Shown piece by piece: positions 10,013 to 19,960 of a stretch of DNA of 61,216 nucleotides. A program made the position numbers and the translations under genes. The notes under the pieces were generated by a model, which saw nothing but the letters and a program-made list of their open reading frames with translations, made no database searches and was not told the DNA's origin. Every line of letters begins with the position of its first letter. Positions within the stretch are counted from its first letter, which is position 1. The stretch comes from Chrysiogenes arsenatis DSM 11915 (GTDB lineage: Bacteria; Chrysiogenota; Chrysiogenetes; Chrysiogenales; Chrysiogenaceae): the NCBI RefSeq assembly GCF_000469585.1, contig NZ_AWNK01000007.1, forward strand, positions 280,110-341,325. Direction: 5' to 3'.

Positions 10013-13000
10013 TGTGCCACATAACATTGAAGAATAAAATTGGCTTGTTTGTCATCTTCGTGTTGTGTGGTCTGGCGGGAAATTGGTTCAAGTTTACCCT
10101 GTTTTTTAATGTCGATCTGATTTTTGGGAGTATTTTCGCATTTTTAGCGTGGAAAGCCCTTGGCGCACGGTATGGTTTGGTTGCAGCATTGGTCATCAGC
10201 ACCATGACTTTTGTGCTTTGGAAACACCCCTACGCCATCGTGATTATGACCGCTGAAGTGGCGTGTACCATGTGGATTATGCAACGGAGTCGACGGCCAT
10301 TAGTCATGGCTAACGTGCTGTATTGGGTTTGCATTGGCATTCCGCTAGTCTATTTTTTCTATCACATCATCATGCAGATTCCGCTGACCACCACCTACTT
10401 GATCATGCTCAAACAGGCGATCAACGGCATTGTCAATGCGTTACTGGCATGGTTTCTCTGTCGTGGAGCCATGCTCCTTACCCGTTGCCCCGAAGGGGTG
10501 GCATTGCGCGAACTTTTTTTTCATATTCTTGTGCTCTTCGTCCTCATCCCATCGTTGGCGTATCTGAGTTTTGAAGCGAAAAATGATTTCCAGACTATAG
10601 ACCAGCATATACAACGTGACCTGACCAATTCTGGCCAACGAATGGCGCTCAGTATTTCCGTTTGGCTTCAAAGTAAACAGAAAATAGTCGAGTTCCTCGC
10701 GAACGCGTCGTTGACGCACACTCCCGAACGGATGCAACGCTATTTCGAACAATTTCGCCAGATAGAACCAGCCTTTATCCGCATGGGATTGTTTGATAGT
10801 CAAGCGACCGCTATCGCCTATTCGCCATTGAATGATCATGACGGTGAGCCATATATCGGGAAAAATTATGCCCATCGCCCCTACTTTGCCACATTGCAAA
10901 AGGATCAAAACTCGATGCTTTCTGGGGCACTCCATTCGCACGCGGGCGGAGCGGGTCATCCACCCGATATCATGCAGCTCGCACCAATCATTAAAGATGG
11001 GGAGTTTGCTGGCTATATTGCCGGCCTGCTCGATACATCAAGTATCCGCCGTTTTTTAGAAACCAATAACGAAACGCAAAGCATTCAATCGCTCTTTACT
11101 CTGGTTGATAAAGCCGGGGTAATTATTGCCACGTGTTGCGTTACCCAAAAAGAAGGGGAACGGTATCGGGAGCGTTCGCCCGATGGGATGACGCAAATCA
11201 GCGAAAATCTGTGGCAGTGGATCCCTGAAGCGAAACGGTTCAGCTCTATTATGGAACGGTGGCGTTCTTCGTACTATGCAACCCAAATTGCGATAGGGAA
11301 CCATCAAGAGTGGATTCTTTGGCTGGAAGCACCCGTCGCACCTCATCAGGAGGCGTTAAATGCGAAATATACCGAACGACTTCTCTTTTTGTTTCTTTTC
11401 TTACTGTTGATCGTGCTTATCGCCGAAGGTATCAGTCGCCGTATTCTTGTTGCGATTGAAGAGCTTGGGGCACTGACCAAGAGTTTACCAGAACGTTTTT
11501 TTCGTGGTGAAACCACTGTCCATTGGCCAGTAACAACGATCCGCGAAGTAGATACACTGATTAAAAATTCCCGCGAAATGGCGGAATCGCTCGCGCGGCA
11601 ACTCTTTCTTTCGCGCCAATCGAATCAGGAACTGGAACAGCACGTTCAGGAGCGGACGATTGCGTTACAACAAGCGAAAGAAGAAGCTGAATTGGCCAAT
11701 AAAGCCAAAAGCGAATTTCTCGCCAATATGTCGCATGAAATCCGCACTCCGATGAATGCCATTTTAGGGTTGAGCGAACTCGCATTGGCCGAATCGCCCC
11801 CTGGCAAAGGGCGTGAACGGTTAGAAAGAATTCTGAGTTCTGGCCGTTTACTGCTTGGGATTTTGAACGATATCCTCGATTTTTCGAAAGTGGAAGCGGG
11901 AAAGCTTGAGCTTGATCCACGCCCTTTTTATCTGGACGGTGTGCTGAGTCAAATGCGGAATCTCTTTACACAATCCGCCTACGAAAAATCGCTCCATTTA
12001 GCCTTTGAAACCTCTATTCCACTGGATACGGCATATATTGGCGATGATTTGCGGCTGCAGCAGATTTTAATGAATCTTATCGGCAACGCGATAAAATTTA
12101 CCGATCAGGGTGAAGTGCGCACAAAAATTACCCGCATTCGTCAAGAAGGCCATGTCTGCTGGCTTGCTTTTGCGATTCGTGACACCGGTATCGGTATTTC
12201 CGAGGAGCAACAGAGTCGTCTCTTTCAGGCCTTCAGCCAAGCCGACACCTCTACTATGCGCGATTACGGTGGCACTGGGTTGGGGTTAGTTATCTGTCAA
12301 CGGCTTGTGTTGGCGATGGGTGGCGATGGGATAACGGTCGAAAGTACGCTGGGGATGGGATCGACGTTCCGTTTTGCACTCCCCTTTCAGGCCTGCCGCC
12401 CTGAACAAGAACGACAATTGCTGATGAGTAAAACGGTAGTCGATTCGGCACCGTTCTTTCCGCTTTGTGGACACGTTTTGCTGGTAGAGGATAACCCCAT
12501 TAATCAAGAGGTTGCTTTGGAGCAATTACACAGTATCGGCGTGAGCGTTCGTGTGGCAAATAATGGAGTAGAAGCTCTTGATATGGTCAATGAAAACCAC
12601 TTTGACGCCATCTTAATGGATATTCAGATGCCGGAAATGGACGGGTATGAAGCCACGAGACACATTCGCCGAACACACCCCGATGTGCCGATTATCGCCC
12701 TGACCGCTGCCGCCATGATCGAAGACAAACAAAAAGTTTTACAGGTCGGAATGAATGATCATTTAGGGAAACCTATCAATGCGCAGACGTTGCGCGCCAC
12801 TCTGGCGCGCTGGTTGCCTCAAGAGACGCAGCCAAATGACGGAAAGTCTGCCGCAATCCAAAAGGCACACGTCACGAACGATGATGACGTTGTCGGTATG
12901 AATGTGGCGCTGGGTGTCGAGCGGTTGGGGGGAAATAGAGCCCTGTATCAGCGCCTCATTGGCGCCTTTGGCGAGCAGCTGCGCGAAACATTTCTGCCAC

Positions 13001-13530
13001 AATTAGAGCCATTATTTCAATCACGAAATGCTTTAACGATGGAACAATGCAAGACGCTGGAAGCTTTTGCCCACACCCTGAAGGGGATTGCCGGTAACTT
13101 AGCACTGGAGGAGCTGGCGCGCGCCTCTTTTGAAGCAAATACCATACTCAAGCGTGGCGAATCACCTGAACCTCACATAGTAGAAACGCTCTACTCCAGC
13201 GTCAGGCAGGCGCAAGACGCCATCGTACAGTGGCTGGAAGCTCAACAGCAACCAACTGTGGAAGACGACGAAAGCAGTGTTGATCTTGAACGTGCTATCC
13301 CTTTACTGGAGACGATCCGCGATCAAGTGGCACGTGGCGAATGGGTTGAGTCGACCTTTTGGGAACCAGTTGGGAAGCTACTTCCCCATGCTATTCGTCA
13401 ACAGTATTGGAGTGATATCGAACGGGCGCTGCGCAATGTTGCCTATCAAGAAGCGCATACACTGATAGATACGCTTTTGCTGGCGATACAAACCTCGGCC
13501 AGTGGGGCAGCGCAAGGGGGAACTCTATGA
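10012..13530 (+). CDS. Multi-helix membrane and Cache sensor hybrid kinase (HK-REC-HPt)
   Basis: Start taken at 10012, where ATG overlaps the preceding stop (TAATG), giving 1172 residues; in-frame starts at 9988, 9976 and 9916 would add up to 32. The N-terminal ~190 residues hold several membrane helices of a MASE-like kind I cannot name. A periplasmic Cache-like domain follows (about 215-430, with [11 protein letters not shown] and [16 protein letters not shown]). The kinase His575 is in SHEIRTPMN, receiver Asp870 in [13 protein letters not shown], and HPt His1021 in [12 protein letters not shown] further tail (about 1085-1160) resembles the tail of the kinase at 14366. This protein holds a complete phosphorelay in one chain. 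Confidence 0.92.
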   Translation: MCHITLKNKIGLFVIFVLCGLAGNWFKFTLFFNVDLIFGSIFAFLAWKALGARYGLVAALVISTMTFVLWKHPYAIVIMTAEVACTMWIMQRSRRPLVMANVLYWVCIGIPLVYFFYHIIMQIPLTTTYLIMLKQAINGIVNALLAWFLCRGAMLLTRCPEGVALRELFFHILVLFVLIPSLAYLSFEAKNDFQTIDQHIQRDLTNSGQRMALSISVWLQSKQKIVEFLANASLTHTPERMQRYFEQFRQIEPAFIRMGLFDSQATAIAYSPLNDHDGEPYIGKNYAHRPYFATLQKDQNSMLSGALHSHAGGAGHPPDIMQLAPIIKDGEFAGYIAGLLDTSSIRRFLETNNETQSIQSLFTLVDKAGVIIATCCVTQKEGERYRERSPDGMTQISENLWQWIPEAKRFSSIMERWRSSYYATQIAIGNHQEWILWLEAPVAPHQEALNAKYTERLLFLFLFLLLIVLIAEGISRRILVAIEELGALTKSLPERFFRGETTVHWPVTTIREVDTLIKNSREMAESLARQLFLSRQSNQELEQHVQERTIALQQAKEEAELANKAKSEFLANMSHEIRTPMNAILGLSELALAESPPGKGRERLERILSSGRLLLGILNDILDFSKVEAGKLELDPRPFYLDGVLSQMRNLFTQSAYEKSLHLAFETSIPLDTAYIGDDLRLQQILMNLIGNAIKFTDQGEVRTKITRIRQEGHVCWLAFAIRDTGIGISEEQQSRLFQAFSQADTSTMRDYGGTGLGLVICQRLVLAMGGDGITVESTLGMGSTFRFALPFQACRPEQERQLLMSKTVVDSAPFFPLCGHVLLVEDNPINQEVALEQLHSIGVSVRVANNGVEALDMVNENHFDAILMDIQMPEMDGYEATRHIRRTHPDVPIIALTAAAMIEDKQKVLQVGMNDHLGKPINAQTLRATLARWLPQETQPNDGKSAAIQKAHVTNDDDVVGMNVALGVERLGGNRALYQRLIGAFGEQLRETFLPQLEPLFQSRNALTMEQCKTLEAFAHTLKGIAGNLALEELARASFEANTILKRGESPEPHIVETLYSSVRQAQDAIVQWLEAQQQPTVEDDESSVDLERAIPLLETIRDQVARGEWVESTFWEPVGKLLPHAIRQQYWSDIERALRNVAYQEAHTLIDTLLLAIQTSASGAAQGGTL

Positions 13531-14369
13531 GCGCATTTCCGTACGGCACCATCGACTCGCCTGCGATGTTGCAACAAAAAATAGAAGAATTGCTCGCGAC
13601 CAATGCCGAATTGGTGCTGAAGAATGAAGAACTAGAAAATATCATTGCCATTGCTTCGCACGATTTACGTTCTCCGCTGGTCAATATTCATAGGTTTAGC
13701 CAGCGACAGGAGAAATTGATGGGGTTTCTGCTGAATCGCCTTGCGTGTTCCGATGTGCCGGATGCGGTACGTGCCGACCTTGCATCGATGTTGCATGAAG
13801 AGATCCCGACAGCGCATACGTTTATACAATCAAGCACGCGAAAAATGGATTCATTGATCAATGGATTGCTGCGTATATCGCGCGCTGGTCGTACGCAACT
13901 TCAAAAACAGACGATAGATGTGAACGAGATGGTTCAACAAATTATCAATGCCATGACCATTCAACTGGAAGCAGCGGCGGCTCGCATCACGGTTGATCCG
14001 TTACCAACGTGTTATGGCGATATCGGTCAAATCAATCAGGTATTTACGAACTTACTCGATAACGCCATGAAGTATCGTTCGCCAGAACGTCCACTGGTGA
14101 TTACGCTCTCGGGATCGGTGACCGAAAATGGTGCACTGTATGTCGTTGCTGACAATGGGATAGGTATTGCCAAGGAACATCACGCGAAAATTTGGCTCCC
14201 TTTTCACCAACTCAACCCTCGCCATGCTCAAGGGGGGGATGGAATCGGTTTGTCGCTCGTGCGTCGCATCCTCGACCGTCATCGCAGCCGTATCTGGGTC
14301 GAATCTAGGGAAAATGCCGGGAGCCGCTTTTTTGTCGAAATTCAACAAACACCGCAGGGGGGGATATGA
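13527..14369 (+). CDS. Stand-alone cytoplasmic histidine kinase
   Basis: Encodes 280 residues with no membrane helix and no sensor domain. A short coiled coil leads to His45 in [12 protein letters not shown], a dimerisation segment and an ATPase domain with [15 protein letters not shown] and [10 protein letters not shown]. The SHDLRSPL type and the layout resemble kinases of the phytochrome/Cph1 class rather than its SHEIRTPMN neighbours. It overlaps both neighbours by four bases (ATGA), so it is translated in a chain with them and may take its signal from the receiver domain encoded next door. The partner assignment is inference. Confidence 0.9.
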   Translation: MSAFPYGTIDSPAMLQQKIEELLATNAELVLKNEELENIIAIASHDLRSPLVNIHRFSQRQEKLMGFLLNRLACSDVPDAVRADLASMLHEEIPTAHTFIQSSTRKMDSLINGLLRISRAGRTQLQKQTIDVNEMVQQIINAMTIQLEAAAARITVDPLPTCYGDIGQINQVFTNLLDNAMKYRSPERPLVITLSGSVTENGALYVVADNGIGIAKEHHAKIWLPFHQLNPRHAQGGDGIGLSLVRRILDRHRSRIWVESRENAGSRFFVEIQQTPQGGI

Positions 14370-16990
14370 GCGGCACTATTCTGGTTATTGAAGACGACTT
14401 GGGGATGGCCACGCTTGAAGCGGAGGCTATGATGTCCATAGGGCTCACCCCATGTATATTGACTGATGGTCGTAGCGCTTTGGAATGGTTACAGCGTCAC
14501 GGCGTCGAGAGCGCATTGCTCATGCTGCTCGACCATTCATTACCAGATATGACGGGTATTCATTTTATCGATTCCCTGAAGGAACAGCATATAGCCTTCC
14601 CTCCATTTATTGTCATCACGGGCGCTGGCGATGAACAGGTAGCAGTGGATATGATGAAGCGTGGTGCGTATGATTATCTTGTTAAAAATACCGATTTCTT
14701 GCATCGTTTGCCGCATGTCGTCAACCATGTTTTGCATGAAGTTGGAATGAGTCGGCGTCTTTCCGTTACCGAACAGGAATTGGCCGATCAACTCCGCTGT
14801 TACCATTCTATCCTCAGCACGACACTGGATGGTTTCGCTATTTTGGATCAAAATGGAATCTTTCTCGATGTCAACCAAGCCTACTGCGATATGACGGGAT
14901 ATACTCGCGAGGAACTTCTTGGAGAGTCGCTGGCTATTGTAAAGCACCCATCTTTAAAGCCTGAACAGATACGAGAGCGGATGCAAAGTATTATAGATGC
15001 CGGACGAATGCGCTTTGAAGCGGTTGATGTCACGAAAGACGGGCGTACTATTACTGTCGAAATTAGTGCCACATATGAACCTCAACTGGGAGTTATTGCC
15101 TTTGTGCGTGATGTTACGGATCGCATGAGGGTTGAAGCAGCCCTGATTGCTGCCCGTGAAAATGCCGAAGCGGCGAATAAGGCGAAGAGCGATTTTCTGG
15201 CGAATATGTCTCACGAGATTCGTACTCCGATGAATGCCATTCTGGGGATGAGTGAATTAGCCTTGCGTGAAGCCCCCCAAGGGGTGTATCGCGAAAAACT
15301 TGGAAAAATCTACCGATCCGGCCTGCTTTTGTTGGGAATTCTGAACGATATTCTCGACTTTTCTAAAATTGAGGCGGGGATGCTGAAAATTGATCCGTAT
15401 GCGTTTCATTTTTGTGCCTTGATTGACAACCTGAAAAGCCTCTACGAACATACTATTAAGGAAAAAGGGCTTCATTTTACCATAGACATTGGTGAGTCGC
15501 TTGACCAAGCGTTTATCGGTGATGAGCAGCGCTTGCGCCAAGTGTTGACGAATCTTATTGGCAATGCGTTAAAGTTCACGCATTACGGTGAAGTCCGTGT
15601 GTCCGTCCACGAGGTGCGACGCGATCAAACGACGGTATGGTTACAAATTGCTATCAGCGATACCGGAATTGGGATATCAGAAGAACAACGTGCTCGATTA
15701 TTTACGGCCTTCAGTCAAGCAGATACATCGACCACGCGCGACTATGGCGGTACGGGGTTAGGGCTCATTATCAGCCAGCGTCTGGTTTGGGCGATGGAGG
15801 GGACAGATATTACTATTGTCAGTACCCCGAATGTTGGCTCGACATTTTCGTTTGTACTGCCGCTTCGCGTATGTGCGGAAACCTTTTCCCCATTGCCACC
15901 AGTGAGTAGTCCCGTCGTCATCGACTTCCCCACGTCGAAATTGAGCGGTCATGTGCTTCTGGTTGAAGATAACCAGATTAACCAAGAGGTGGCCAGTGAA
16001 CAATTGCGTTTACTGGGTGTCACGTTCTCCATAGCAAATAATGGATTAGAAGCGGTTGCGATGGTTGAACGGGAACATTTTGACGCGATTTTGATGGATA
16101 TTCAAATGCCAGTTATGGATGGGTACGAAGCGACACGGAACATCCGGTTGGGTCATCCCAAAATTCCGATCATTGCCCTGACGGCGGCCGCGATGATCGA
16201 GGATCGTCGAAAAGCGTTGCGCGTTGGGATGAGTGCTCATCTGAGTAAGCCAATCCATTTTGGTGAACTCTACGCATTGCTGGCGCAGTGGTTGCCACAG
16301 TCGGAAGCCAAGAAAGCTATCAACAGCACCACTCCGCCACTCTCTTTCACCTGCCAGAACACTGAATTTGCAAAGCTGAATGTTGATCGTGCCATTGCGA
16401 GGCTGGGGGGGAATACGCAGCTCCACCGCAACTTGCTTGCTGATTTTAACCGGATGTTACAGGGTACTTTTGTTCCTCAAATGCACCAGTTTCTCGTATA
16501 CGGCGCTGAATTGACTGGCGCCCAACGCAATGACTTGCACACTTTTGCGCATACACTAAAAGGGGCAGCGGCGAATCTTTCCCTTGATACGCTCGCTGAG
16601 CTTGCGGCTCGTGTCGACGCTATGGCAAACAGCCAGCAAGCCATTGACGCGTGTTTGCTTGATGCGCTTTACCAAGGCATGAAGCAAATCCACCAAGACA
16701 TAGATCTCTGGCTCATCTCAGGCGATCAGCGCGTCAAAAATGAAATTGACGAACGTGCTGTTGATGTGGAATATGTGACATGCGTGCTCCAAAAAATCTG
16801 TGCGCAGGCGCTTCAGGGTGAATGGATTTCGGCCGAAGAATGGGAGCCGCTTGCAAGTGCTCTACCCAACCATCTACGGCTGCAAAACTGGCCCGCGATT
16901 GAGTGTGCACTGCGTAATTTCCGGTATCAGGATGCGGCCACCTTGATCGATAAACTACTCGGGGATCTTTCGTCAGGTGGTGATACGTAG
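14366..16990 (+). CDS. REC-PAS-HK-REC-HPt hybrid kinase
   Basis: Encodes 874 residues without membrane helices. It has an N-terminal receiver (Asp56 in MLLDHSLPDMTG), a PAS domain (about 148-260, GFAILDQNGIFLDVNQAYC), a kinase with His283 in SHEIRTPMN, a second receiver (Asp578 in [13 protein letters not shown]), and an HPt domain with His729 in AHTLKGAAANL. A last segment of about 90 residues (QALQGEWISAEEWEPL, ECALRNFRYQDAATLIDKLL) matches the tail of the kinase at 10012. The N-terminal receiver could accept phosphate from the kinase at 13527, whose gene overlaps this one. It is an integrator rather than a membrane sensor. Confidence 0.93.
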   Translation: MSGTILVIEDDLGMATLEAEAMMSIGLTPCILTDGRSALEWLQRHGVESALLMLLDHSLPDMTGIHFIDSLKEQHIAFPPFIVITGAGDEQVAVDMMKRGAYDYLVKNTDFLHRLPHVVNHVLHEVGMSRRLSVTEQELADQLRCYHSILSTTLDGFAILDQNGIFLDVNQAYCDMTGYTREELLGESLAIVKHPSLKPEQIRERMQSIIDAGRMRFEAVDVTKDGRTITVEISATYEPQLGVIAFVRDVTDRMRVEAALIAARENAEAANKAKSDFLANMSHEIRTPMNAILGMSELALREAPQGVYREKLGKIYRSGLLLLGILNDILDFSKIEAGMLKIDPYAFHFCALIDNLKSLYEHTIKEKGLHFTIDIGESLDQAFIGDEQRLRQVLTNLIGNALKFTHYGEVRVSVHEVRRDQTTVWLQIAISDTGIGISEEQRARLFTAFSQADTSTTRDYGGTGLGLIISQRLVWAMEGTDITIVSTPNVGSTFSFVLPLRVCAETFSPLPPVSSPVVIDFPTSKLSGHVLLVEDNQINQEVASEQLRLLGVTFSIANNGLEAVAMVEREHFDAILMDIQMPVMDGYEATRNIRLGHPKIPIIALTAAAMIEDRRKALRVGMSAHLSKPIHFGELYALLAQWLPQSEAKKAINSTTPPLSFTCQNTEFAKLNVDRAIARLGGNTQLHRNLLADFNRMLQGTFVPQMHQFLVYGAELTGAQRNDLHTFAHTLKGAAANLSLDTLAELAARVDAMANSQQAIDACLLDALYQGMKQIHQDIDLWLISGDQRVKNEIDERAVDVEYVTCVLQKICAQALQGEWISAEEWEPLASALPNHLRLQNWPAIECALRNFRYQDAATLIDKLLGDLSSGGDT

Positions 16991-17021
16991 AGGAGAGCAG
17001 GGGAGTGAAAGGGGAAGAGGG

Positions 17022-18194
17022 ATGAACAAAGAAAAACCCAAAATTCTCATTGTCGATGATATGCCGACCAATGTGGAAATTCTGGCAACGGCACTCAAAG
17101 ACGAATATCATATCTTAGTCGCCACCGATGGCAATACGGCGCTATCCATGGCGCAGATGCATATTCCAGATTGTATTTTGCTGGATATAATTATGCCGGT
17201 GATGAATGGGTATGAAGTTTTACGGCGTCTAAAGGGGAATCCGCAAACAAATGGTATTCCGGTAATTTTTGTAACAGGAAAAAACGATGACAACGACGAA
17301 GAGATGGGACTGTCTATGGGGGCGGTCGACTACATTGTCAAGCCGTTTCGCGCCTCGTTAGTTCGTGCCCGTATCAAAACGCAAGTTCGTCTGCATTTTC
17401 AAGAACTCCGCTTATCGCAATTTAACGAAGAATTGCAGAACCGTGTGGCTGAAGAAATGGCGGCGCGTTCGGCTCTCGTTCATGAACGGGAAATCGAACA
17501 GCAAGTATTGATTCAGCAATCAAAAATGGCTGATTTAGGGAATATGATGGGGGCGATTGCGCATCAGTGGAAACAACCGCTGAATATTATAGGCATCGCA
17601 GCGGATGAGCTTTTAGAGAGTTTTGAGCTGCAAGAGCTTGACGAAGATCGGGTGCGCGAACTACACGATATGCTTGTCCGTCAGGTGCAGTTTATGGCGC
17701 AAACGGTGCAAGACTTTCAGGAGTTTTTTAAACCTTCAACCGAATGTGTGGCGTTCGATCTTACCAAAGCGGTGTGCGAGGTGATGGAGTTGCTTAAAGG
17801 GCAAATGATGCGATCGTACATAGAAGTAAACTTTTTACAGGAGATGCCTGTTATCATTCAAGGGTTTCCCAGTGAGTTTAAGCAGGTCATCCTAAATATA
17901 CTCAATAATGCACGCGATGCCTTGCTTGAAAATACTCCTGCGCAACGCACGATTACAATAGCGGTACAGACAACAGATACAGAATATCGGCTGCTTATTT
18001 GCGATAATGCCGGAGGCATTCCGAATCACTTGCTGCCAAACGGGATATTTGAGCCGTTTGTGTCGACCAAAGGAAAAAAGGGAACTGGTATCGGTCTTTC
18101 CTTGGCGCGCAAAATCATTGAAAAGATGAACGGTACGATTACAGCAGCCAATATTGATGGAGGCGCGGAATTTACACTTACCCTGCCGCGCTAA
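17022..18194 (+). CDS. Response-regulator/histidine kinase fusion (REC-HK)
   Basis: Encodes 390 residues. The start at 17022 follows GGGGAAGAGGG; a possible upstream GTG at 16977 adds only 15 low-complexity residues. A receiver domain comes first (Asp55 in CILLDIIMPVMNG, Lys in YIVKPFRA). A coiled coil leads to a kinase of a different subfamily from its neighbours, with His181 in AIAHQWKQPLN, followed by NILNNARDAL, DNAGGI and GTGIGLSLA. The HQWRQPL-type kinase is frequent in Campylobacterota and anaerobic delta-like bacteria. With no output domain, it probably passes phosphate to one of the receivers encoded nearby. Confidence 0.92.
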   Translation: MNKEKPKILIVDDMPTNVEILATALKDEYHILVATDGNTALSMAQMHIPDCILLDIIMPVMNGYEVLRRLKGNPQTNGIPVIFVTGKNDDNDEEMGLSMGAVDYIVKPFRASLVRARIKTQVRLHFQELRLSQFNEELQNRVAEEMAARSALVHEREIEQQVLIQQSKMADLGNMMGAIAHQWKQPLNIIGIAADELLESFELQELDEDRVRELHDMLVRQVQFMAQTVQDFQEFFKPSTECVAFDLTKAVCEVMELLKGQMMRSYIEVNFLQEMPVIIQGFPSEFKQVILNILNNARDALLENTPAQRTITIAVQTTDTEYRLLICDNAGGIPNHLLPNGIFEPFVSTKGKKGTGIGLSLARKIIEKMNGTITAANIDGGAEFTLTLPR

Positions 18195-18211
18195 GCCTTC
18201 AGTAAGGAAAT

Positions 18212-19864
18212 ATGATGGATATTTTTGACGACGAAATGACCAGCGATGAGCTGTACCGCCTTGCTATTACCGCTACCGGCTTAGGGGTGTGGGAATGGAA
18301 TGTGCAAGACGATGCCATAACGTGGGATCGTAATTGCTGGGACATGCTTGGCTATTCGTGTTTCAGTCACGTGATGCATTATAGTGACTGGAAAACGATG
18401 ATCCATCCAGATGACGTACCTCATGTTGAAGCTGAAGTTCAGCGGCAGCTCTTGTGTGGTGCCGACTTTACCGTTGAATTTCGGTACCAGACGTCGGAAG
18501 CGCGTTGGTTGTGGGTGCAAGGACAAGGAAAAGTTGTGTCGCGTGATGCCGCCGGCCAACCATTGCGCGTGGTTGGTACCCATGCCAATATCCAAAAACG
18601 TAAAGAAGCGGAGCTGGCTCTTCACGAAACGAATGATCAATTACAAGCAGCACTGCAACGGGCAAATGAACTGGCGATCGCTGCTGAGGCGGCGAATACA
18701 GCGAAAAGTGAATTTTTATCCAATATGAGTCACGAAATCCGTACGCCGATGAACGCTATTCTTGGTTTAAGTGAACTGGCATTGCGCGAGGCTCCCGCCG
18801 GAAAATGTCGCGAACAATTGGGAAAAATCTACCACTCTGGCCTCGCCCTACTGGGTATCCTGAATGATATTCTTGATTTGTCAAAAATTGAAGCGGGAGA
18901 ACTCACGCTTGATCCACGCCCCTTTTCTTTACGTGCGCTACTGGAGCAGTTGCAAGGGCTTTTTGCGCCAATGGCACATGAGAAAGCACTCCATTTGGCG
19001 TTCGAGGTTGATACACATCTTGACTCCTCATATATCGGCGACGATATGCGGTTGCGCCAAGTGCTCAGTAACCTGATAAGCAACGCCATTAAATTCACTT
19101 CCCATGGAGAGGTGCGCGTTCACGTTCATTGTTTGCGGATTGATCAAAATATACGCTGGATTTCTTTTGCGATTCACGACAGCGGTATTGGTATTTCGGC
19201 AACGCAACAAACGCGCCTTTTTAAAGCATTCAGTCAAGCTGACACTTCAACCACTCGCGAATATGGCGGAACAGGGCTGGGGTTGATTATCAGTCAGCGC
19301 TTGGTCTGGGCGATGGGTGGAAGCGATATCCGCATCCGAAGTGAGTTAAATAAGGGATCGACGTTTTATTTTGATGTGCCACTGCTATTTTGTACCAAGG
19401 AGACGTTGCGGCAAGGCATGGCTCACACGAAGGTAACTCTCGAAAAACACCAACGGTTATCCGGTCATGTATTATTGGCTGAAGATAATCCCATCAACCA
19501 AGAGGTTTCGCGCGAACAACTGCGCCGGATGGGGATTCGTGTTACAATCGTGAACAATGGTGCGGAGGCGGTGGCTGCCCATTCTTTGGGGAGTTTTGAT
19601 GCCATTTTGATGGATATTCAAATGCCAGTTATGGATGGTTACGAGGCAACACGGCGCATTCGCGAGGTAGATACTGCAATCCCGATTCTTGCGCTTACTG
19701 CCGCAGCTCTGGTTGAAGATCGTCAAAAAACAGTAGAAGCTGGTATGAATGCTCATCTTGGTAAACCGGTTCATGCGGCGGAGTTATACGCTACACTGGC
19801 TCAGTGGTTACCGTTAGCATCGCTTGCCGCTGATAATGAAAAGAAAGTTGATGAGTCACATTAA
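18212..19864 (+). CDS. PAS hybrid histidine kinase (HK-REC), cytoplasmic
   Basis: Encodes 550 residues and no membrane helix. A PAS_3-type domain spans about 12-130 (GLGVWEWNVQDD, WLWVQGQGKVV). The kinase has His174 in SHEIRTPMN, and the receiver has Asp468 in [13 protein letters not shown]. The ATG at 18212 follows AAGGAAAT; a second ATG two codons on (18215 is out of frame) is not used. The kinase and receiver cores are very like those encoded at 10012, 14366 and 19961, which suggests duplication with exchange of sensor domains. There is no HPt domain. Confidence 0.92.
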   Translation: MMDIFDDEMTSDELYRLAITATGLGVWEWNVQDDAITWDRNCWDMLGYSCFSHVMHYSDWKTMIHPDDVPHVEAEVQRQLLCGADFTVEFRYQTSEARWLWVQGQGKVVSRDAAGQPLRVVGTHANIQKRKEAELALHETNDQLQAALQRANELAIAAEAANTAKSEFLSNMSHEIRTPMNAILGLSELALREAPAGKCREQLGKIYHSGLALLGILNDILDLSKIEAGELTLDPRPFSLRALLEQLQGLFAPMAHEKALHLAFEVDTHLDSSYIGDDMRLRQVLSNLISNAIKFTSHGEVRVHVHCLRIDQNIRWISFAIHDSGIGISATQQTRLFKAFSQADTSTTREYGGTGLGLIISQRLVWAMGGSDIRIRSELNKGSTFYFDVPLLFCTKETLRQGMAHTKVTLEKHQRLSGHVLLAEDNPINQEVSREQLRRMGIRVTIVNNGAEAVAAHSLGSFDAILMDIQMPVMDGYEATRRIREVDTAIPILALTAAALVEDRQKTVEAGMNAHLGKPVHAAELYATLAQWLPLASLAADNEKKVDESH

Positions 19865-19902
19865 GATGTGCTACAAGTGCATTTGTTCACTAATTACTTG
19901 TT

Positions 19903-19920
19903 GGCAATGATTGCATTGCC
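19903..19920. promoter_or_regulatory. Small inverted repeat before the heme-type kinase gene
   Basis: GGCAATG (19903-19909) and CATTGCC (19914-19920) form a 7-bp inverted repeat with a four-base loop, in the only sizeable gap (96 bases) in the second half of the array. TATAAC at 19932 could be part of a promoter for the next gene, but I see no good -35 box at the right spacing. It could be an operator or a weak terminator. Confidence 0.35.
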
Positions 19921-19960
19921 GAATAACCCTCTATAACCGCAAGGCACAGTAAGGTGTTGC

